Assembly (NCBI RefSeq): GCF_001552195.1
Contig: NZ_BCQS01000032.1
Coordinates: forward strand, 62,001-126,000
Origin: Actinomadura latina NBRC 106108
GTDB lineage: Bacteria; Actinomycetota; Actinomycetes; Streptosporangiales; Streptosporangiaceae
Direction of reading: 5' to 3'
Length of the DNA stretch: 64,000 bases
Part shown: piece after piece, positions 8,334 through 17,031 of the stretch
Position numbering within the stretch: the first letter of the stretch is position 1
How the letters are laid out: each line of letters opens with the position of its first letter
Made by a program: the position numbers and the translations under genes
Notes under the pieces: model-generated
Told to the model about the DNA's origin: nothing
Database searches by the model: none
Seen by the model: only the letters and a program-made list of their open reading frames with translations

Positions 8334-9284
8334 TCAAGCCCGGACCTCGGGTTCTCCGGTCATGACGCGTGCGCCGCGGGTCGCGACGTCCAACGGGTGT
8401 ATGTGCCACCCTTTACCCACTTCGGGGACTACTGAATCAACTCGTGATGCGTTTGTGAAGGCCAGGACGGTCGGGCCCGCCCCGGAAATCACCGCCGGCA
8501 CGCCCGCGTCCCGCAGCGTCTTGACGAGCGCGGCGGACTCGGGCATGGCGGGCGCGCGGTAGTCCTGGTGGAGCCGGTCCTCGGTGGCGTCCAGCAGGAC
8601 GTCCTCGGGCAGCCCCGCGGTGAGCGCCGCGATGAGCAGCGCCGCGCGCCCGGCGTTGGCGGCGGCGTCCGCGTGCGGGACGGTCCCGGGCAGCAGCCCG
8701 CGGGCCCGCTCGGTCGCCAGCCGGTGCTCGGGGACCACCGCGACGACCTGGGTGACCTGCGATTCCAGCCGCACGAGACGCGGACCGCCGGGCGTCGTCC
8801 AGGCGACGGTCAGGCCGCCCGCGAGACACGGCGCGACGTTGTCGGGATGGCCCTCGATCTCGGTGGCCAGGCACAGCGCGGCCGCGTCGTCGAGCAGCTT
8901 CCCGGCGGGGTGCAGCGCGCGGGCCGCGACGATCGCGGCGACGATCGCGGCGGACGACGAGCCGAGCCCGCGGCTGTGCGGGATCCGGTTGCGGCAGCGC
9001 AGCCGGATCCCCGGCGGCCGGGCGGGGCCGGATCCGGCCAGGTCATCGAGGAGGTCGAAGGTGCGGCGCAGCACCTTCACGATCAGGTGCCGCTCGCCCC
9101 GGTCGGCGACCTCGGGGCCCTCGCCGTCCACCTCGATGGCCACCCCGCCGGACGTCCCGCCGGTCACCTCGACTTCGACGTCGTCGTACAGGGTCAGCGC
9201 GAGGCCGAGCGAGTCGAAGCCAGGGCCCAGGTTGGCGCTCGTCGCGGGGGTCCGCACCAGCACCGGGCCTTCGGTCCAGCCCAC
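8334..9284 (-). CDS. thrB: Homoserine kinase
   Basis: ThrB is a GHMP-family kinase that phosphorylates L-homoserine to O-phosphohomoserine. The N-terminal motif VRTPATSANLGPGFDSLGLAL, the ATP-binding PHSRGLGSSSAA loop and the C-terminal ISGAGPTVLAF glycine-rich motif are all present. At 316 residues it is a normal length. It lies 2 bp downstream of thrC, which uses its product, so the two are surely co-transcribed. Confidence 0.95.
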   Translation of the reverse strand: MGWTEGPVLVRTPATSANLGPGFDSLGLALTLYDDVEVEVTGGTSGGVAIEVDGEGPEVADRGERHLIVKVLRRTFDLLDDLAGSGPARPPGIRLRCRNRIPHSRGLGSSSAAIVAAIVAARALHPAGKLLDDAAALCLATEIEGHPDNVAPCLAGGLTVAWTTPGGPRLVRLESQVTQVVAVVPEHRLATERARGLLPGTVPHADAAANAGRAALLIAALTAGLPEDVLLDATEDRLHQDYRAPAMPESAALVKTLRDAGVPAVISGAGPTVLAFTNASRVDSVVPEVGKGWHIHPLDVATRGARVMTGEPEVRA

Positions 9285-9286
9285 GC

Positions 9287-10354
9287 TTACGTGAGGCCGA
9301 GTTCGGCGGCGGCGGAGTGCGCGTCCACCTTGATGGTGGTCGGCGCGGGGGCGCCGGAGATGGCCCAGTCGGGGTCCTTCAGGCCGTTGCCCGTGACCGT
9401 GCAGACGACCTTGGAGCCGCGCTGGACGACACCCTGCTCATGCGCCTGCAGCAGGCCCGCGACGCTCGCCGCGGAGGCGGGCTCCACGAAGACGCCCTCC
9501 TCGCGGGCGAGGAGGCGGTAGGCGGCGAGGATCTGCCGGTCGGTGACGGAGTCGATCGCGCCGCCCGACTCGTCCCGCGCGGCGACGGCCAGGTCCCAGG
9601 AGGCGGGGTTGCCGATCCGGATCGCGGTCGCGATCGTCTGCGGCTTCAGGACGGGCTCGCCCTTCACGAACGGCGCCGCGCCGCTGGCCTGGAAGCCGAG
9701 CATGCGCGGGGTCTTCGACGCCTCCTCACCGGCGGCGTACTCCTTGTAGCCCATCCAGTAGGCGGAGATGTTGCCGGCGTTGCCGACGGGCAGGCAGTGG
9801 ACGTCGGGGGCGTCGCCGAGCGCGTCCACGATCTCGAACGCCGCCGTCTTCTGCCCCAGCAGCCGGTACTTGTTGACCGAGTTGACGAGCGCCACCGGGT
9901 AGTCGACCGACAGTTTCTGCGCCAGTTCGAGGCAGTCGTCGAAGTTGCCGTCGACCTGCAGCAGCCGCGCGCCGTGCACCAGCGCCTGCGCCAGCTTGCC
10001 CATCGCGATCTTGCCGGCCGGGACGAGGACCGCGCAGGTCATCCCGGCCCGCACCGCGTAGGCGGCGGCGGACGCCGAGGTGTTGCCTGTCGAGGCGCAG
10101 ATCACCGCCTTCGCGCCGTCCTCGGCGGCCTTGCTGATCGCCATCGTCATGCCGCGGTCCTTGAACGAACCGGTCGGGTTGGCCCCCTCGACCTTGAGGT
10201 ACACCTCGCAGCCGGTCAGCTGGGACAGCCGTGGGGCGGGCAGCAGCGGGGTGCCGCCCTCCAGCAGCGTGACGACCGGTGTCTTGTCCGTCACCGGAAG
10301 CCGGTCGCGGTACTCCTCGATGAGGCCACGCCACACGCGGGCGTTCGGGTTCAC
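9287..10354 (-). CDS. thrC: Threonine synthase
   Basis: This PLP-dependent lyase converts O-phosphohomoserine to L-threonine and phosphate. The 355-residue protein has the PLP-binding lysine at about residue 65 in NPTGSFKDRGMT, the CASTGNTSASAAAYAVRAG segment and the phosphate-binding GNAGNISA loop. This is the short, class-II-like form typical of actinobacteria. It follows hom after an 82-bp spacer containing a hairpin and precedes thrB by 2 bp. Confidence 0.95.
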   Translation of the reverse strand: MNPNARVWRGLIEEYRDRLPVTDKTPVVTLLEGGTPLLPAPRLSQLTGCEVYLKVEGANPTGSFKDRGMTMAISKAAEDGAKAVICASTGNTSASAAAYAVRAGMTCAVLVPAGKIAMGKLAQALVHGARLLQVDGNFDDCLELAQKLSVDYPVALVNSVNKYRLLGQKTAAFEIVDALGDAPDVHCLPVGNAGNISAYWMGYKEYAAGEEASKTPRMLGFQASGAAPFVKGEPVLKPQTIATAIRIGNPASWDLAVAARDESGGAIDSVTDRQILAAYRLLAREEGVFVEPASAASVAGLLQAHEQGVVQRGSKVVCTVTGNGLKDPDWAISGAPAPTTIKVDAHSAAAELGLT

Positions 10355-10394
10355 GTCGGTCTCCTGGTATGACCTGGGATGTTGCCCGGAGTGT

Positions 10395-10427
10395 ACCGGG
10401 GCCGGCCCGGGCGCTCCGAGCCCCGGT
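10395..10427 (-). terminator. Hairpin between hom and thrC
   Basis: An 8-bp perfect stem (ACCGGGGC, GCCCCGGT) with a 17-nt loop lies between the hom stop and the thrC start on the minus strand. It could attenuate read-through from lysA-hom into thrC-thrB. No leader peptide is apparent. Confidence 0.5.
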
Positions 10428-10436
10428 CCGGCCGGC

Positions 10437-11741
10437 TCACTCGTCGCCCTCGACGCGCATCACGCTCGTCACAGCCCGCACGATCTCCAGCCCGCGCAGG
10501 CCCTCCATCGTCGCGGTCAGCGCCGCGTCCGGGGCCCGGTGCGTCACGACGACGAGCTGCGCCTCCTCGCCCAGCCCGACCTGCCGGACGGCCTGGATCG
10601 ACACCCCGTGCCTGGCGAACTCCTCGGCGACCGTGGCCAGCACACCGGCCTCGTCCGTCACGTCCACCTGGATGTAGTAGCGCGTGACCGTCTCGCCCAT
10701 CGGCAGGACGGGAAGCTTCGCGTACGTGACCTCGACCGGGCCCGGTGTACCGCCGGCCACGTTCCGAGCCACCGCGACCAGGTCGCCGAGGATGGCGGAC
10801 GCCGTCGGAGCGCCCCCCGCACCCGCGCCGTAGAACATGAGCGAGCCCGCGGACTCGGCCTCCACGAACACCGCGTTGTAGGCCTCGCGGACACTCGCCA
10901 GTGGGTGCGACCTCGGAATCATCGCCGGATACACGCGAACGGACACGCCGCGGCCGTTCCGTCCGTCCGCCGAAGGGATGCGCTCGCAGATGGCCAGGAG
11001 CTTGACGACGCAGTCCATCCCCTTGGCGCCGGCCACGTCCGCGGCACTCACCTCGGTGATGCCCTCACGATGGACGTCCGCGGCCGTGACGGGCGTGTGG
11101 AAGGCGAGCTGCGCGAGGATCGCCGCCTTCGCCGCCGCGTCGAAACCCTCCACATCGGCCGTCGGATCGGCCTCCGCGTAGCCGAGCGACTGCGCCTCCT
11201 CCAGCGCGTCGTTGAAACCGGCGCCGTGCGTGTCCATCTGGTCGAGGATGTAGTTCGTGGTGCCGTTCACGATGCCGAGCACCCGGTGCACGTGGTCGCC
11301 GACCAGCGAGTCCCGCAGGGGCCGCAGCAGCGGGATCGCGCCCGCGACGGACGCCTCGTAGTAGAGGTCGGCGCCGTACTCCCGCGCCGCCGCGAACAGC
11401 GTCGCGCCGTCCTCGGCCAGCAGCGCCTTGTTCGCCGTGATGACCGACTTGCCGGACTTCATCGCCTCCAGCATCAGCGTCCGCGCCGGTTCGATGCCGC
11501 CGATGACCTCGATGACGATGTCGACGTCGTCCCTGGTCACCAGGGCCTGCGCGTCCGTCGTCAGCAGCTCCTTCGGAACCCCCGAGCGGACCCGGTCCGG
11601 CCGCCGGACGGCGATCCCCGCCAGCTCCAGCGGCGTCCCGACGCGCGCGGCCAGGTCGTCCGCCTGCTCGATCAGCAGCCGGACGACCTCCGTGCCGACC
11701 ACGCCGCATCCGAGCAGCGCCACGCGCAGTCCGCGTTTCAC
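10437..11741 (-). CDS. hom: Homoserine dehydrogenase
   Basis: This NAD(P)-dependent enzyme reduces aspartate semialdehyde to homoserine. The 434-residue protein has the dinucleotide fold GCGVVGTEVV near the N-terminus, the catalytic core with NGTTNYIL and DVEGFDAAAK segments, and a C-terminal ACT domain (from about residue 350) expected to mediate threonine feedback inhibition. The GTG start at 11741 overlaps the lysA stop (GTGA), indicating translational coupling. Confidence 0.95.
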   Translation of the reverse strand: MKRGLRVALLGCGVVGTEVVRLLIEQADDLAARVGTPLELAGIAVRRPDRVRSGVPKELLTTDAQALVTRDDVDIVIEVIGGIEPARTLMLEAMKSGKSVITANKALLAEDGATLFAAAREYGADLYYEASVAGAIPLLRPLRDSLVGDHVHRVLGIVNGTTNYILDQMDTHGAGFNDALEEAQSLGYAEADPTADVEGFDAAAKAAILAQLAFHTPVTAADVHREGITEVSAADVAGAKGMDCVVKLLAICERIPSADGRNGRGVSVRVYPAMIPRSHPLASVREAYNAVFVEAESAGSLMFYGAGAGGAPTASAILGDLVAVARNVAGGTPGPVEVTYAKLPVLPMGETVTRYYIQVDVTDEAGVLATVAEEFARHGVSIQAVRQVGLGEEAQLVVVTHRAPDAALTATMEGLRGLEIVRAVTSVMRVEGDE

Positions 11742-13129
11742 GCTTCGACCTCCGCATCGAGCCGCAGCATGTCCTCCGCGCCCTCCCGGCGGACGATCAC
11801 GCGCGACCTGCCGTCCCTCACCGCCACCACGGCGGGCTTCGGGACGTGGTTGTAGTTGCTGGCCATCGACCGACAGTACGCACCGGTCGCCGCCACCGCC
11901 ACCAGGTCCCCCGCCGCAAGATCTTCGGGGAACCACAGGTCCCGCACCACAATGTCGCCGCTTTCGCAGTGCTTCCCGACAAGCCTACTGAGCATGGGTG
12001 ATGCGTCGGACGACCTGCTCGCGAGCACGCCGGTGTACTCGGCGCCGTACAGCGCGGTGCGCAGGTTGTCGCTCATGCCGCCGTCCACGGAGACATAGGT
12101 GCGCAGGCCCTCGACGTCCTTGACCGTCCCGACCTCGTACAGCGTGACGCCGCCCGGGCCGATGATCGCCCGTCCCGGCTCCACGGTCAGCCGCGGCATC
12201 GCCAGGTCGTACGCCTTGCACTCGCGGGCCACGATGTCCCTGAGCCCGTCCGCGATGGACTTGGGGTCGTGCGGCTCCTCGCCCGGCACGTAGGCGATCC
12301 CGTAACCGCCGCCCAGGTCGAGCTCCGGAAGCTCGACGCCGTGCTCGTTCCGGATCGCCACCAGCAGCTCCGCGAGCCGGTGCGCGGCGACCTCGAACCC
12401 GTCCACGTCGAAGATCTGCGACCCGATGTGACTGTGCAGCCCGACCAGTTCGAGCTGCTGCAGATCCAGAACCCTGCGCACCGCCTCCAGCGCGGCACCG
12501 GAACTCCGCGAGAACCCGAACTTCTGGTCGTCATGAGCGGTCGCGATGAACTCGTGGGTGTGCGCCTCCACCCCCGTGGTGACGCGCACCATCACCTTGG
12601 CCCGGACACCCTTCTCCTGGGCGAGATACGCCACCCGGGCGATCTCCTCGAACGAATCCAGCACGATCCGCCCTACCCCGACCTCAAGGGCCTGCTCCAG
12701 CTCCCAGGACGCCTTGTTGCTCCCGTGCAACGTGATGCGCTCCGTGGGGAACCCCGCCGCCAAAGCAACCGCGAGCTCACCCCCGCTGCACACGTCCAGC
12801 CCGAGCCCCTCCTCGTTGAGCCACCTGGCGACGGCCGTACACAGGAAGGCCTTGCCCGCGTAGTGGACGTCCCCGTCATGGAACGCCGTCACATACTCCC
12901 TGGCCCGGCTCCGGACGTCCTCCTCGTCATAGACGTACAGAGGCGTCCCGTACTCCTTGGCCAGATCCCTGACATCGACGCCGCCGACCGTCAGGACGCC
13001 GTCCTCCCGCCGGGCGCCGCGCGGCCACACGGCCGGCTCCAGGGCGTTCAGATCCTCCGCCGGCCCCACGGGATGGTCCTCGGGAAGGACGTCGGCGTGC
13101 CGCGGCCCAGCAGGGTGTACTCGACTCAT
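11738..13129 (-). CDS. lysA: Diaminopimelate decarboxylase
   Basis: LysA makes L-lysine from meso-diaminopimelate. It is a fold-type III PLP enzyme: the PLP lysine is near residue 93 (VHYAGKAFL), the glycine loop is LDLGGGYGIAY, and the EPGRAIIGPGG and CESGD motifs are present. The 463-residue protein has an N-terminal extension of about 50 residues, as in other actinomycetes. Start and stop overlap both neighbours (ATGA with the upstream ArgS-related gene, GTGA with hom). It is distinct from the second fold-III decarboxylase at 42613-43866, which serves the biosynthetic cluster. Confidence 0.95.
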   Translation of the reverse strand: MSRVHPAGPRHADVLPEDHPVGPAEDLNALEPAVWPRGARREDGVLTVGGVDVRDLAKEYGTPLYVYDEEDVRSRAREYVTAFHDGDVHYAGKAFLCTAVARWLNEEGLGLDVCSGGELAVALAAGFPTERITLHGSNKASWELEQALEVGVGRIVLDSFEEIARVAYLAQEKGVRAKVMVRVTTGVEAHTHEFIATAHDDQKFGFSRSSGAALEAVRRVLDLQQLELVGLHSHIGSQIFDVDGFEVAAHRLAELLVAIRNEHGVELPELDLGGGYGIAYVPGEEPHDPKSIADGLRDIVARECKAYDLAMPRLTVEPGRAIIGPGGVTLYEVGTVKDVEGLRTYVSVDGGMSDNLRTALYGAEYTGVLASRSSDASPMLSRLVGKHCESGDIVVRDLWFPEDLAAGDLVAVAATGAYCRSMASNYNHVPKPAVVAVRDGRSRVIVRREGAEDMLRLDAEVEA

Positions 13130-13809
13130 ATCCGCTCTCTAGGGGTCTCACCGATCATGTTCAGCCCGTTGCCGAGGACGGTCTCCACCGCCCGCGCCAG
13201 CCCCACCCGCCCCGGAAGGGGCTCCTCATCGCCCTTCGGGACCGCGGGACACCTCTCGTGCACGTCGTGGTACGCCTCGGCCACTCTCTCCAAACAGAAC
13301 ATCAGCGGCCTGGCATCCCGTTCCCGCTCCGCCTGCCCGGCCCGCCCCGGCACGTCCCCCAGCGCCCACACGAGCTCGGCCTCCAGCTCCCCCGCCCTGA
13401 GCACCCCGCCCCCGACCCCGAGCTCACGCGCCCACCGCCCCACCCAGCAGGCCCGCGCATAGGCATAACGGACGGAGAACCCGGGATTCGCGAACGTCCG
13501 GGGCCACTCGTCCCACGCCTTCGCCGGCACCCTCGCGACCCCGTAGCGAGGATCGGCGAGAATCCCGTCCACCATCTCCCCGGCCCCGAGCACGACCCGG
13601 ACGAACCCGGGCCCGCTGACCACACCCCCGGCCCGCCGCGCGACCACCTCGGGATCAACCCCCAGCCGCAGCGCCACCGGACTCTCGAAGACCCCGCGCC
13701 CCCGCCCGAAGACGACAACGCTCTCCGGCACCGCGACGTCGATCTCCCCCTCGGCCACGGCGTCCCGCACCGCGCGCACAAGAGCGTCGCCCACACCGGC
13801 TGGAGTCAC
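13126..13809 (-). CDS. ArgS-related DALR anticodon-binding domain protein (NrtL-like)
   Basis: This 227-residue protein resembles the C-terminal anticodon-binding (DALR) part of arginyl-tRNA synthetase but has no catalytic HIGH or KMSKS motifs. The helical ending with ARAVETVLGNGLNMIGETPRER is characteristic. Such a stand-alone ArgS-like gene just upstream of lysA is a frequent actinobacterial arrangement; I recall the family name NrtL, from memory only. Its role is unknown; tRNA binding is the natural guess. Its stop overlaps the lysA start by ATGA. It is not a truncated argS, since the reading frame is intact and the context is conserved. Confidence 0.8.
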   Translation of the reverse strand: MTPAGVGDALVRAVRDAVAEGEIDVAVPESVVVFGRGRGVFESPVALRLGVDPEVVARRAGGVVSGPGFVRVVLGAGEMVDGILADPRYGVARVPAKAWDEWPRTFANPGFSVRYAYARACWVGRWARELGVGGGVLRAGELEAELVWALGDVPGRAGQAERERDARPLMFCLERVAEAYHDVHERCPAVPKGDEEPLPGRVGLARAVETVLGNGLNMIGETPRERI

Positions 13810-13830
13810 CCTGGTGAGACTATCCGACCA

Positions 13831-14214
13831 CTATTTGGACACGGCAGCGAGTTTCCGCACCGTCTGGATGAGCTGATTCGGATCGAACGGCTTGGTCACG
13901 TAGGCGTCGACACCGATCTCATGCCCCCGCCGCACATCGTGCTCCTGCGCCCGCGCAGTGATCAACACGACCCGGATGTGCGCGGTCCCCGGGTCCTCCC
14001 GCAGCTTCACCGCGGTGACCCACCCGTCCAGCCTGGGCATCATCACATCCAGCGTGATCACGTCCGGCCGGGCCTCGCCCACCTTCTCCAGGCAGTCCTG
14101 ACCGTCCACCGCGGTCGACACCTCGAACCCCTCCAGTTGCAGGTTCACGGCGATGAGCTGGCGGATCACCTCGTCATCATCGACGACCAGCACGCGTCCC
14201 AGTGGCTCGGTCAC
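13831..14214 (-). CDS. Single-domain CheY-like response regulator
   Basis: This 127-residue protein is a stand-alone receiver domain without an output domain. It has acidic residues at about 12-13 (VVDDDE), the phosphoacceptor Asp near 56 (ITLDVMMPRLDG), and the conserved Lys in VTKPFD near 108. The start is GTG at 14214. No kinase is adjacent, and it sits 21 bp upstream of the ArgS-related gene in the same direction. It may signal by protein-protein contact. Confidence 0.88.
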   Translation of the reverse strand: MTEPLGRVLVVDDDEVIRQLIAVNLQLEGFEVSTAVDGQDCLEKVGEARPDVITLDVMMPRLDGWVTAVKLREDPGTAHIRVVLITARAQEHDVRRGHEIGVDAYVTKPFDPNQLIQTVRKLAAVSK

Positions 14215-14322
14215 GGCCTCGAAGTTAGCCCACTCCCACCCTCCGGCGCACGGCGAAATACCAGGTGCGCGTCACCCCACCAACCCTGGTAACCTTCTAC
14301 CGCGCCACACAAGGACGCAAGG

Positions 14323-14394
14323 GCCCCCTTAGCTCAGGGGATAGAGCAACGGCCTCCGGAGCCGTGTGCGCAGGTTCGAATCCTGCAGGGGGCA
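14323..14394 (+). tRNA. tRNA-Arg (anticodon CCG)
   Basis: The cloverleaf is complete. The acceptor stem GCCCCCT pairs with AGGGGGC, and the D stem is GCTC/GAGC. The anticodon stem ACGGC/GCCGT holds the loop CTCCGGA (anticodon CCG), and the T stem GCAGG/CCTGC holds TTCGAAT. The discriminator is A, followed by CC then T, so the CCA end is not fully encoded. It lies at the border between the housekeeping arm and the biosynthetic cluster. Confidence 0.95.
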
Positions 14395-15154
14395 CCTTCC
14401 AAGGACCGGCCGGTTCCGTGCTTGACCTGCGGAAACCGGCTTTCGTCGTTCATGGGCCAGGCGACATCACCCAGGCAACTCATTGGTATTCCGGCTGTCC
14501 GGCGTCCGTGCGTCACGTCGGCGCAATCGTGAAGTGCGGGCGAGGCCGACGGTGCGGGCTGTGGTGTGCGAGCACGACCGCCCGCATCCGGCGGTGCGTT
14601 AGAGGATTCGGCTTGGTCGGAGCCGTCCGGAGGACATCGACGCCGGCTTGCGGTTGGGCTCGGCTTGCCCGCGCGGGCCATCACCGAGACCCGTACTCCG
14701 TCCGGCCTTCTCACCGGGGACGGCGGGAGCGGTGCGCGACGTGCTCAGCACGGCGAGCCATCCGGGTTGATGATCACGGTGTCGGCGGCGCCGCACGTGC
14801 AGCCCGATCCCCCGCCCGCGGTGGTCTTGCGGGATTTTGACGAGTTCGGTTCGGGACGGTGCAAGTTCGCGCATTGAATGGTTCCCTGGGGGCGGGTGAT
14901 GGTTTTGGCGGACGTTCTTGGGCTTTTTGTTTGCGGGGCTGGCGGTGGCGTCTTGAGGCGTGGTTTGCTGGGGTGTACGTGGTTTAGATGGCGGTGTGGT
15001 TACGATCCGGGCAACGGCGGGGATCGAATGTGTTCCGGTAGGGGGTGGGACGGCCGCCGGCCAGGGGTGGTACGGGCGGGGTAACATCGTTCGCACAACT
15101 AATTGTTTTTTAAACTACACGCACTTTCGGACGCTTTGCGGCAATTCGGCGGCA

Positions 15155-15179
15155 GGTCAGTGGCGGTATCTCACTGACC
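15155..15179. promoter_or_regulatory. Inverted repeat upstream of the cluster response regulator
   Basis: A perfect 8-bp inverted repeat, GGTCAGTG (15155-15162) and CACTGACC (15172-15179), has a 9-nt centre. It could be an operator or a hairpin. It lies just upstream of the promoter-like sequence at 15206. Confidence 0.35.
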
Positions 15180-15205
15180 GGAGCCGGATAGTGACGAATT
15201 GCTCG

Positions 15206-15234
15206 TTGACGCCTGCTTGTGCGCAGTGTAATGC
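15206..15234 (+). promoter_or_regulatory. Candidate sigma70-type promoter for the response regulator
   Basis: TTGACG (15206-15211) is followed after 17 bp by TAATGC (15229-15234); an overlapping TGTAAT (15227-15232) is a better -10 but with a 15-bp spacer. This would give an untranslated leader of over 300 nt before the gene at 15582. The call rests on motif match alone. Confidence 0.3.
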
Positions 15235-15581
15235 TCTTCCTCGCCTGCGCCCCGAGGGAGCCTTTTCCAGTTGTCCCCGGGGAGCGGTGACGGCAGGATT
15301 CTGGGGAAGGGGCGCGCCCTCATCTGGTCGAGCGGCGTCGCTGGAGAGGGTTGCTCGTGGGGTGCCAACGCGGCGTTGTGGTCATCGAGCCGGTGGAGAG
15401 AGCGGAACGCTCCAGTGCGCGACGCGCTGACGAGCGGGCGTGGGGGACGGCCGGCGCGCGAGGGCCCTGAGGCCGGCGGTCCGGGCGCGGACGCCCGGGG
15501 TATCGATGGTCGCGGCCGGAGCCGGCGCGACGTCATTCAATGGCACACCCTTTTTCCTTCGAGCTCCCCGAAGGGGACGGC

Positions 15582-16250
15582 ATGACGCGGGACCTGAACA
15601 GGAAGATCCGGATAGTGCTCGTCGACGACCATCGGCTGTTCCGGGAGGGCGTCCGCGAAATCCTGTCGGCGACGGGCGACCTCGAGGTCCTGGCCGAGGG
15701 CGGGTCCTGCGCGGAGGCCGTGGAACTCGCGGCCGAGCACCGGCCCGACATCCTGCTGCTGGACGTTCACATGCCGGGCATGAGCCCGGTCATGACGGTC
15801 CGGCGGGTCGCCGAGGTGGCGCCGGCGACCCGGATCGTCGTGCTGTCGACACGCTCGGACAACGACCTGATGCTCAACCTGGTCGCGGCGGGGGCGGCCG
15901 GCTACCTGTCGAAGAACATCGGCGGTTACGAGTTGTGCTCCGACCTCCGATCGCTGGCTGCGGACGGCATGATGTTCGCCGCGCGGGTGCAGCGGAACAT
16001 CGGCGGGGACGACGCCGTGCGATCCGCGGTGGCATTGACCGATCGGGAGATCGAGGTTCTGCGGCTGGTGAGCAAGGCGATGAGCAATTCGCAGATCGCC
16101 ATGAACCTATGTGTCAGCGAAGCGACGGTCAAGCGGCATCTGACCAACGCCTTCACCAAGCTGAAGGCGCGGTCGCGGCTCGACGCGGTGAACCGGGCCA
16201 TTGTGCTCGGCATGCTCGAAGGGCCCGGGAACTGGCCGTTCCTGAGTTGA
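15582..16250 (+). CDS. NarL/FixJ-family response regulator (cluster-associated)
   Basis: This orthodox two-domain regulator of 222 residues has acidic residues Asp15-Asp16, phosphoacceptor Asp61 (LLLDVHMPG), Lys111 (GYLSKN), and a LuxR helix-turn-helix at the C-terminus starting at LTDREIEVLRLVSKAMS. I prefer the ATG at 15582, which has GAAGGGGA in front; an in-frame ATG at 15540 lacks a ribosome site. No kinase is adjacent, so it may respond to a distant kinase or act unphosphorylated. It converges on the exporter permease with a 7-bp gap. It probably regulates the cluster or the exporter. Confidence 0.88.
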   Translation: MTRDLNRKIRIVLVDDHRLFREGVREILSATGDLEVLAEGGSCAEAVELAAEHRPDILLLDVHMPGMSPVMTVRRVAEVAPATRIVVLSTRSDNDLMLNLVAAGAAGYLSKNIGGYELCSDLRSLAADGMMFAARVQRNIGGDDAVRSAVALTDREIEVLRLVSKAMSNSQIAMNLCVSEATVKRHLTNAFTKLKARSRLDAVNRAIVLGMLEGPGNWPFLS

Positions 16251-16257
16251 TCTGACG

Positions 16258-17031
16258 TCATCGCACGGTCTTCTTGCCGAAAACCGATTTTGCCCACAGA
16301 TATCCGAAGACCGTGATTCCGGCGCACCAGACCACGGAGATCCAGCCGTGACTGCCGACCGGGGTGTCCATCATGAGGCCGCGCAGCGCGTCGATGATGT
16401 GCGTCATCGGCTGGTTCTCTGTGAACGTCCGCAGCCAGCCCGGCATCGTGTCGGTCGGTGCGAAGGCGCCGCTGAGGAACGGCAGCATCGAGATGAGCGA
16501 CGCGACGCTCGCGGCCGACGACGTGTTCTGCGCGGCGAGTCCGATCGCGGTCGCGAGCCAGGAGACGGTGAACAGCAGCAGCACCACGAGGCCGGCCGCC
16601 TCCAGCAGGCTCGCCGCGCCGCCGGCGGGGCGGAAGCCCATGCCCAGACCGGCGAGGACGACCACGGCGATGCCGACCGCGGTGCGGAGGGTGTTGCCGG
16701 CGACGTGCCCGATGAGGATCGAGCCGCGGGAGATGGAAAGGGTCCGGAATCGGTCGATGATGCCCTCGTTCATGTCGCTGCTCACGGCGACCGCGGTGGC
16801 ACTGGCCGAATATCCGGCGCCCATCATGATGATTCCGGGGATCAGGTAGTCGATGTACTTGATGTCGCCGGTGTTGAGCGCGCCGCCGATCCCGTAGTTC
16901 AGCAGCAGCAGGATTATGAGCGGGAGCATGATCGACATGAGCAGGGTCGACGGGTTGCGCATCGTGTGCTTGAGCACCCGGCGGGTCATCGTCGTCGAAT
17001 CGGACACCGCGAAGGCGAGGGCGCTCATCAC
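16258..17031 (-). CDS. ABC-2 type exporter permease (DrrB-like)
   Basis: This 257-residue membrane protein has about six hydrophobic segments, including the first at TLLMSIMLPLIILLLLNYG. It has the ABC-2 pattern of daunorubicin-type DrrB permeases, with the NQPMTHIIDALRGLM segment near the C-terminus. It starts at GTG 17031 or the adjacent ATG 17028, overlapping the stop of the ATPase gene, so the two are translationally coupled. Together they form a drug exporter likely to give self-resistance to the cluster product. Substrate is inferred from location only. Confidence 0.88.
   Translation of the reverse strand: MMSALAFAVSDSTTMTRRVLKHTMRNPSTLLMSIMLPLIILLLLNYGIGGALNTGDIKYIDYLIPGIIMMGAGYSASATAVAVSSDMNEGIIDRFRTLSISRGSILIGHVAGNTLRTAVGIAVVVLAGLGMGFRPAGGAASLLEAAGLVVLLLFTVSWLATAIGLAAQNTSSAASVASLISMLPFLSGAFAPTDTMPGWLRTFTENQPMTHIIDALRGLMMDTPVGSHGWISVVWCAGITVFGYLWAKSVFGKKTVR

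Larger units (their letters stand above)
14395..15581. other. Gene-poor junction between tRNA-Arg and the biosynthetic cluster
   Basis: Almost 1.2 kb holds no gene I can support. Short frames on both strands have odd composition and no ribosome sites. The part from about 14,880 to 15,250 is less GC-rich, with an A/T patch (TTGTTTTTTAAACT) at 15103-15116 that stands out in this genome. It also contains an inverted repeat and a promoter-like pair listed separately. It could be a decayed integration or island junction next to the tRNA, but I see no repeated tRNA 3' end, integrase or transposase. Confidence 0.5.

Noticed and set aside
7904..8435. Short plus-strand frames in the rho leader region
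   Set aside because: There is no similarity and no initiation signals; they overlap the expected rho promoter and the thrB end.
13126..13809. Truncated arginyl-tRNA synthetase pseudogene
   Set aside because: The frame is intact and overlaps lysA by ATGA, and stand-alone ArgS-related genes at this position are a known actinobacterial feature.
14334..14714. Minus-strand open frame of 126 codons covering the tRNA
   Set aside because: Its C-terminus is simply the reverse translation of the tRNA-Arg gene, a well-known false gene call; there is no ribosome site and no similarity.
14599..15096. Minus-strand open frame of 165 codons in the tRNA/cluster junction
   Set aside because: It is proline/threonine-rich without domain similarity or ribosome site, in a region of mixed composition.
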